DNA from: Cyclobacteriaceae bacterium
GTDB taxonomy: Bacteria > Bacteroidota > Bacteroidia > Cytophagales > Cyclobacteriaceae
NCBI GenBank assembly: GCA_019751475.1
Contig: JAIENH010000594.1
Location: 1 to 11,741 of the forward strand
Direction: 5' to 3'
DNA: 11,741 nucleotides
Of the stretch, positions 7,511 to 11,741 are shown piece by piece. Position 1 is the stretch's first letter, and each line of letters begins with the position of its first letter. The notes under the pieces are model-generated. The model saw only the letters and a list, made by a program, of their open reading frames with translations, was not told where the DNA came from and made no database searches. The translations under genes and the position numbers were made by a program.

Positions 7511-10500
7511 ATGCAACGGCAAGCACTATCTCTTTGCATATTGTGTGTGTTGATGCTATGGCATCTCACAGGACAATCCCAAAGCCTGAAAAAAGAAGAA
7601 ATCGATCAACTCAAGTTCCGACACATCGGGCCCATAGGCAATAGGGTAACCTGCGCTATTGGCATACCAGGCAATACCAATGTTTATTACACGGGTGCTG
7701 CTTCGGGTGGCATTTGGAAGACAACAGACGGAGGCTTGAATTGGAAGCCTGTATTTGATGATAAATCCGTGCATTCAATTGGAGCACTAGCGGTAGCACC
7801 TTCTGATGTGCAAGTGGTCTACGCTGGCACGGGTGAGAGTTCAATTCGCTCAAACGTTTCTATCGGTAATGGCGTGTGGAAATCCACCGATGGAGGAGAA
7901 ACCTGGAATCCATTTGGTCTTGAAAATACAGGCCGCATCTCACGGATTGTGGTACATCCGCAAAATCCCGATGTGGTATATGTGGCTGCGCTGGGTCACG
8001 CCTATGCTCCCCAAAAGGAGAGGGGCATTTACAAATCTACCGATGGCGGAAAATCATGGAGGCAGGTTTTGTTTGTGGATGAAAATACCGGAGCCTCTGA
8101 TCTAGTAATGGATGTAGCAAACCCTCGAATTCTCTTTGCAGGAATGTGGCAGCTTTCATTGCGCACATGGAATCGTACCAGTGGCGGCCCAGGCAGTGGC
8201 ATTCATATGTCGACCGATGGTGGTGAGACATGGACAAAACTGAAAGGCAATGGGTTGCCGGAAGACCCGATTGGAAAAATTGATTTTGCCACTACAAACG
8301 CTGACGCGAATCGCATCTACGCATTGATTGAGACGGGTGATGGTCTTGAAAAACTCAACGATAAAGACAAAGTTGAATCAGGCGAACTTTGGCGCACGGA
8401 CGATAAAGGGAAAAACTGGACGTTGGTAAGCTCGAACCGCAATCTTGCAGGACGACAGGCATACTACACTAGAGCCACCGCTTCGCCTGATAATCCGAAC
8501 GAAATTCATTTCATGACATCATCATTTTTTACCAGCATTGATGGAGGGCGCACTACTGAGCCGGTAAGTTTTGCCACTCAGCCCAACTGGGACCATCACG
8601 ATTTGTGGATTGATCCTACCGATGGTAACCGAATGGTAGTGGCTGGCGATGGTGGTGTTTCCATCTCGCGCAATCGCGGAAAAACGTGGCAGCGTACCAT
8701 TTTGCCAATTGCACAGTTGTATCACGTCACCACTGACAATTACGTTCCTTACAATGTATTGGTAAATCGTCAGGACGGCCCATCGATGCGAGGCCCGAGT
8801 CGCAGTCTTGTAAACTCGTTTCTTGGCAGCGGCATCTCTCCAGGCATGTGGCACGATGTAAGCGGTGGCGAGAGCGGCTTTGCTACAGCCGATCCTAAAA
8901 ATCCTGACATTGTATATTCAAGTGCATCGGGTACTGGCGCTGTTGGTGGAGTTGTAACTCGTTATAATGTGAAGAATCGCCAGTTCCGCCAAGTGGAAGT
9001 GTGGCCTGAATATGCTGCAGGTCATCCGGCCAGTGAAGTGAAGTATCGCTTTCAATGGACATTTCCAGTTTTGATTTCTTCGCATAACAATGCCTTGTAT
9101 GTCACCAGTCAGGTTGTACATCGCACTACCAATGCGGGTCAGACATGGCAAGTGATTAGTCCCGACCTGACGCTAAACGACAAAACGAAGCAACAAAAAT
9201 CAGGTGGCCTTACTCCGGATAACATTGGTGTGGAATATGCGAACGTGATTTATGCATTTGAAGAATCCCCAGTGAAGCAAGGTGTATTTTGGGCTGGCAC
9301 AAATGATGGCCTTGTGCAGTTGAGCACTAACGATGGAAAAGACTGGACAAATCTCACGAAGAATATTACTGACTTGCCTCCGCTGGGCACGGTGCGCAAC
9401 ATCGAAGCATCAAAGTGGGCCGATGGCAAAGCATACATCACGGTAGATTTTCATGAGGTTGGGAATTTTCAACCCTATGTGTATCGCACCACTGACTTTG
9501 GTAAAACGTGGAAAAAAATTGTGAAGGGTATTGAGCCTGGAAATCTGAATTACTGCCGGATGGTGAAAGAAGATCCGATAAGGAAGGGTCTGTTGTACCT
9601 GGGCACGGAGAGTACGCTTTACGTTTCGTTTGATGATGGTGAAAACTGGCAGAAGTTCATGAGCAACTTGCCACCATCACCTATGTATTGGATTGATGTG
9701 CAAGAGCATTTCAATGATCTGGTGATTGGTACATATGGCCGTGGTGTTTGGATATTGGACGACTTGTCACCGCTGCAACAACTACCAGCCACGGCATCCA
9801 CCGCACAGGCAGCACTTTTTAATCCCAAGGATGTATACCGCTTTCAACCTAAGACCAGCACGATGGAAGTGTTCCCCAACGAATCGTGGGGGCAGGATCC
9901 TCCCTATGGAGCTTCCATAAATTATTGGCAAAATTCTGACAAAGACAGTGTTAAGATTTATATAACAAATTCGGGTGGAGATACTTTGAAGACATTCAAG
10001 CAAAAAGGCAAGGCGGGCATTGGCCGTGTTTGGTGGGATATGCAAGGCAAAGCTGCAAAAGAAATAGCGCAGCGCACCCTACCCGTGGGAGCAGAGTGGG
10101 TATCGCTCGGTAAAGACCGTACACGTCCTGCTCACATCAGCAATTCATTCAAGACGTATTTAGTACCTCCAGGCAAGTACTCAATCTCTATGACGACTGG
10201 CACGCAGAAGTTCACTTCTTCTCTTACAGTTGTAAAAGATCCTAATTCGGATGGAACGCTGGAAGATGTGAAGGCACAGACAGATATGCTGGCGAAACTG
10301 CATGCCGATGTCAATCAAGTGGCTGCAATTGTAAATGAAGCAGAACTAGTGCGCAGGCAGCTATATGATTTGCGCGATGTACTTAAGGCTAAGAAAGGAA
10401 TGAAGAAAGTAACCGATGCGATCGCAAAGCTTGATAGCACGATCATGCTTACGGAAGGCAAATTGATACAACTAAAGTACACCGGCACAGGTCAGGATGA

Positions 10501-10732
10501 CGTCCGTTACCCGGATATGCTCGCTGGTAAGATTGGCTATTTGGCGGGAGCTATTTCCACAGCCGACTTTGCACCGGCAGATCAACACAAGGAAGTGTAT
10601 GTCTTGCTGAAGTCAAGACTCACAGAAGCGCAGTCGGAGTGGGACAAGTTGATGAAAGACGAGTTGCCGGTATTCCTTAAAATGCTGGAAGAAAATAAAA
10701 TCGGGCCCATCACAACGATGCAGAAAAAATGA
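7511..10732 (+). CDS. secreted Asp-box (BNR/sortilin-like) double beta-propeller protein
   Basis: A 1073-residue protein with a signal peptide (residues 1-24, ending GQSQS). It carries ten Asp-box motifs of the S-x-D-x-G-x-T-W type with a Trp end: about 71, 125, 176, 234, 296, 386, 539, 605, 660 and 706, plus a degenerate one at 342 (SIDGGRTT) that lacks Trp. The spacing fits two beta-propellers (roughly 30-400 and 440-750), as in the VPS10/sortilin and 'glycosyl hydrolase BNR' groups. TYGRGVWILDD (741-751) closes the second propeller. Then comes a beta-sandwich-like region ending YLVPPGKYSISMTTG and a helical C-terminus. Such proteins are frequent in Bacteroidota; catalytic activity is unproven despite the annotation as hydrolases. 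ATG 7511 is chosen because the in-frame TTG at 7481 sits inside the likely promoter. There is no C-terminal type IX sorting domain that I can see. Confidence 0.9.
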   Translation: MQRQALSLCILCVLMLWHLTGQSQSLKKEEIDQLKFRHIGPIGNRVTCAIGIPGNTNVYYTGAASGGIWKTTDGGLNWKPVFDDKSVHSIGALAVAPSDVQVVYAGTGESSIRSNVSIGNGVWKSTDGGETWNPFGLENTGRISRIVVHPQNPDVVYVAALGHAYAPQKERGIYKSTDGGKSWRQVLFVDENTGASDLVMDVANPRILFAGMWQLSLRTWNRTSGGPGSGIHMSTDGGETWTKLKGNGLPEDPIGKIDFATTNADANRIYALIETGDGLEKLNDKDKVESGELWRTDDKGKNWTLVSSNRNLAGRQAYYTRATASPDNPNEIHFMTSSFFTSIDGGRTTEPVSFATQPNWDHHDLWIDPTDGNRMVVAGDGGVSISRNRGKTWQRTILPIAQLYHVTTDNYVPYNVLVNRQDGPSMRGPSRSLVNSFLGSGISPGMWHDVSGGESGFATADPKNPDIVYSSASGTGAVGGVVTRYNVKNRQFRQVEVWPEYAAGHPASEVKYRFQWTFPVLISSHNNALYVTSQVVHRTTNAGQTWQVISPDLTLNDKTKQQKSGGLTPDNIGVEYANVIYAFEESPVKQGVFWAGTNDGLVQLSTNDGKDWTNLTKNITDLPPLGTVRNIEASKWADGKAYITVDFHEVGNFQPYVYRTTDFGKTWKKIVKGIEPGNLNYCRMVKEDPIRKGLLYLGTESTLYVSFDDGENWQKFMSNLPPSPMYWIDVQEHFNDLVIGTYGRGVWILDDLSPLQQLPATASTAQAALFNPKDVYRFQPKTSTMEVFPNESWGQDPPYGASINYWQNSDKDSVKIYITNSGGDTLKTFKQKGKAGIGRVWWDMQGKAAKEIAQRTLPVGAEWVSLGKDRTRPAHISNSFKTYLVPPGKYSISMTTGTQKFTSSLTVVKDPNSDGTLEDVKAQTDMLAKLHADVNQVAAIVNEAELVRRQLYDLRDVLKAKKGMKKVTDAIAKLDSTIMLTEGKLIQLKYTGTGQDDVRYPDMLAGKIGYLAGAISTADFAPADQHKEVYVLLKSRLTEAQSEWDKLMKDELPVFLKMLEENKIGPITTMQKK

Positions 10733-11241
10733 CTCGCTGGTATAAGGCAATAGGGGTGATGCTGATGCTAACAGTTTCAGCATCACCTTCCTTTTCACAG
10801 CAGTCGTTTGGTGATCGATGCCTGGGCATGTGGGAAGGCATGATGCACATCTACAACAAGGGGAGTTTGAAGGACAGCGTCAAGATAAAATTCACAGTAG
10901 CAAAGATCCAGGGCACCGACTCACGGACGTGGAAAACGGAATACCTTTCACCCACGCGGCCCATGGTGAAAGATTACGTATTGCGAGTGGTCGATAAAGA
11001 AAAGTCATCCTACGTAACCGATGAGGGTGGCGGCCTCGAGCTAAATGACTACCTTTTTGGAAACAAGCTGTACAATATTTTTGAAGTGCAAGGCATAACC
11101 CTTACATCTACGTATGAATTGGTAGGCAATAACCTGATTTTTGAAGTAACTTCCGGAAAGGAATTGCTAGAGAAAGCACAAGATGTCACCAACTTTTCCG
11201 TAGACAATCTCCAGCGAGCTGTGATGCGCAGAATAAAATAG
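10729..11241 (+). CDS. small secreted protein of unknown function, lipocalin-like
   Basis: A 170-residue protein with a signal peptide (about 1-24, MLMLTVSASPSFS then QQ). The mature part begins GDRCLGMWEGMMHIY, where G-x-W-x-G recalls the start of lipocalin-type beta barrels, and continues with alternating strands (VKIKFTVAKI, YVLRVVD, NIFEVQGITLTSTYELVGNNLIFEV), which fit a small barrel. This similarity is a pattern reading, not a proven family. A single Cys (31) rules out an internal disulphide; it is not placed as a lipobox. Its ATG overlaps the stop of the Asp-box gene by ATGA, so the pair is translationally coupled and both products are exported, suggesting they work together. No homologue recognised. 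Confidence 0.82.
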   Translation: MTRWYKAIGVMLMLTVSASPSFSQQSFGDRCLGMWEGMMHIYNKGSLKDSVKIKFTVAKIQGTDSRTWKTEYLSPTRPMVKDYVLRVVDKEKSSYVTDEGGGLELNDYLFGNKLYNIFEVQGITLTSTYELVGNNLIFEVTSGKELLEKAQDVTNFSVDNLQRAVMRRIK

Positions 11242-11277
11242 CCTTGCACATATGAACTGCATTAATGCCCGGAGTTA

Positions 11278-11460
11278 GGCAGGGAGATCGCCTTTAAAAA
11301 ATAACAACTCCATAGGAGTGTTGTATTAACAGTTAATAGCCGCGGGCTTCAGCCCGCGGTAAAATGGTGAGCATTTAATCGTGCCAAGCAGAAAATTGTT
11401 AGACAGGTAAGCTGTTATGGCACGAAAAAGCAGAAGTATTTTTAAAACCGATTCCCTGCC
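11278..11460. repeat. MITE/REP-like element, copy 2
   Basis: About 183 bases, 36 bases after the small secreted protein gene, in the same orientation as copy 1. It is the better preserved copy: the left end GGCAGGGAGATCGCC and the right end read inward, GGCAGGGAATCGG, continue as TTTAAAAA-type sequence, giving imperfect terminal inverted repeats of about 25 bases. Inside are a perfect palindrome ACTCC-ATA-GGAGT (11307-11319), the strong hairpin (11340-11359) and arms TCGTGCC (11379-11385) and GGCACGA (11419-11425). It has a 7-base insertion relative to copy 1 just before the hairpin. No transposase gene is inside or near; movement would need one supplied elsewhere. Confidence 0.82.
11340..11359. 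repeat. strong GC-rich hairpin core of repeat copy 2
   Basis: Identical to the core in copy 1: an 8-bp perfect stem with loop TTCA, followed by TAAAAT. Here it lies about 100 bases after the stop of the small secreted protein gene and could mark the end of that transcript. Both arms and loop are unchanged between copies while other parts have diverged, so the hairpin is either recent or kept by selection. Confidence 0.75.
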
Positions 11461-11594
11461 GTAATTGAGTCGCCTTGTCGATAAGTCCGGCAAAAAAGCG
11501 TACCTTGCAGCAATAATACATCCGATTCTTCTTCGTCCCTTGCAGACTGGTACTCCTCCAGCAGATTTAGGTGTGTTTTAAGCGAGTTTTCCAT
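11442..11594 (-). CDS. possible 50-residue ORF divergent from the RpoD-like gene
   Basis: Leftward frame from ATG 11592-11594 to TAA 11442-11444, beginning MENSLKTHLNLLEEYQSARD and rich in Glu and Leu in its first half. GAAAAG lies just before the ATG. I recognise no family. Its last residues are coded by the right inverted repeat of repeat copy 2, which suggests that the original reading frame, if real, was cut short by the element. It also covers the likely promoter of the RpoD-like gene, so it may be chance. Apart from it, the repeat and the candidate promoter, 11242-11614 holds nothing else I can support. Confidence 0.2.
   Translation of the reverse strand: MENSLKTHLNLLEEYQSARDEEESDVLLLQGTLFCRTYRQGDSITAGNRF
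11475..11508 (+). promoter_or_regulatory. candidate promoter upstream of the RpoD-like start
   Basis: TACCTTGC (11501-11508) looks like the common Bacteroidota -7 form TACCTTTGC with one T lost. TTG at 11475-11477 could serve as -33 but is 23 bases away, slightly long. The leader to the ATG at 11615 would be about 100 bases. The site lies 40 bases outside repeat copy 2. Confidence 0.35.
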
Positions 11595-11614
11595 CTTTTC
11601 ATTTATACCCAACG

Positions 11615-11741
11615 ATGAGGCAGCTAAAGATTAGTAAACAAATAACCAACCGCGAGAGCCAGTCACTCGATAAATATTTACAAGAACACCGTGATCTTGA
11701 CCAATCTTTGGGTGGCATTGAGCGTGAAATGATTGAGAGCA
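11615..11741 (+). CDS. RpoD-like N-terminus joined to an unrelated, possibly Fis-type segment (partial)
   Basis: The gene starts at ATG 11615 and runs off the window. Its first 24 residues (MRQLKISKQITN ... SLDKYLQE) match what I know of the start of Bacteroidota primary sigma factor RpoD, including the beginning of region 1.2. In RpoD the next residues are of the type IGKVDLLTPEEEVELAQRI, but here the frame reads HRDLDQSLGGIEREMIES. Neither other forward frame restores the RpoD sequence, so this is not a simple frameshift. LGGIEREMIES resembles the first helix of the Fis-type HTH at the end of NtrC-like regulators, usually seen as LEEIEREMIExAL. It could be a fusion, a truncated duplication of rpoD, or an assembly join. 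I do not assign the symbol rpoD. Confidence 0.55.
   Translation, partial: MRQLKISKQITNRESQSLDKYLQEHRDLDQSLGGIEREMIES

Noticed and set aside
8522..8854. 110-residue leftward ORF inside the Asp-box gene
   Set aside because: Antisense to the propeller coding region; no start signal or motif.
6945..11460. Composite transposon bounded by the two repeats
   Set aside because: No transposase or integrase is present, and each copy has its own terminal inverted repeats, so two separate small elements explain the data better.
6945..11460. CRISPR array
   Set aside because: There are only two copies, 4 kb apart, with no spacer structure and no cas genes.

Overview
The window looks like chromosomal DNA of a Bacteroidota bacterium, probably from the Cytophagales or a related group. 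This inference rests on four things. Several promoter-like sites fit the Bacteroidota -33/-7 pattern (TTTG ... TAnnTTTG). The start of an RpoD-like protein at the right edge has the Bacteroidota N-terminus (MRQLKISKQITN...). Shine-Dalgarno sites are weak or absent. The gene content (Asp-box 'sortilin-like' secreted protein, SemiSWEET, secreted penicillin-acylase-family protein, a small zinc-ribbon-like protein) is usual for the phylum. I cannot name a genus.

Layout, left to right. Positions 2-67 probably hold the last codons of an unidentified rightward gene, followed by a small perfect hairpin (124-143). A leftward pair follows: a cytoplasmic cyclophilin (739-1185) and a GNAT acetyltransferase (280-732), 6 bases apart. 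Only 26 bases from the cyclophilin start, a rightward block begins: a small Cys/His-rich protein (1212-1469), a SemiSWEET sugar transporter (1480-1740) and PurT (1743-2942). After a 70-base gap comes a second rightward block: a secreted Ntn-hydrolase of the penicillin/AHL-acylase family (3013-5196), a class I SAM methyltransferase (5199-5948) and a nitronate-monooxygenase-family flavoprotein (5984-6940). Gaps of 2 to 35 bases suggest each block is an operon.

The right third differs. Two direct copies of a roughly 170-180 base repeat lie at 6945-7111 and 11278-11460. Each has imperfect terminal inverted repeats, a strong internal hairpin (CCGCGGGC-TTCA-GCCCGCGG) and further inverted arms, so they look like small non-autonomous (MITE- or REP-like) elements. 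Between them are an orphan DUF433-type antitoxin gene (7178-7408) with a good Bacteroidota promoter but no toxin partner, a 1073-residue secreted Asp-box beta-propeller protein (7511-10732), and a small secreted protein (10729-11241) that overlaps it by the four bases ATGA.

The right edge (11615-11741) is the oddest place. The first 24 codons match the start of housekeeping sigma factor RpoD. The match then stops abruptly and is replaced by residues that resemble the beginning of a Fis-type HTH segment (LGGIEREMIES). This is either a real fusion or truncated duplication, or an assembly join. I found no CRISPR array, rRNA, tRNA, transposase or phage gene. Most of the window is ordinary metabolism and secretion. 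The repeat pair and the RpoD-like chimera are the parts most worth checking.
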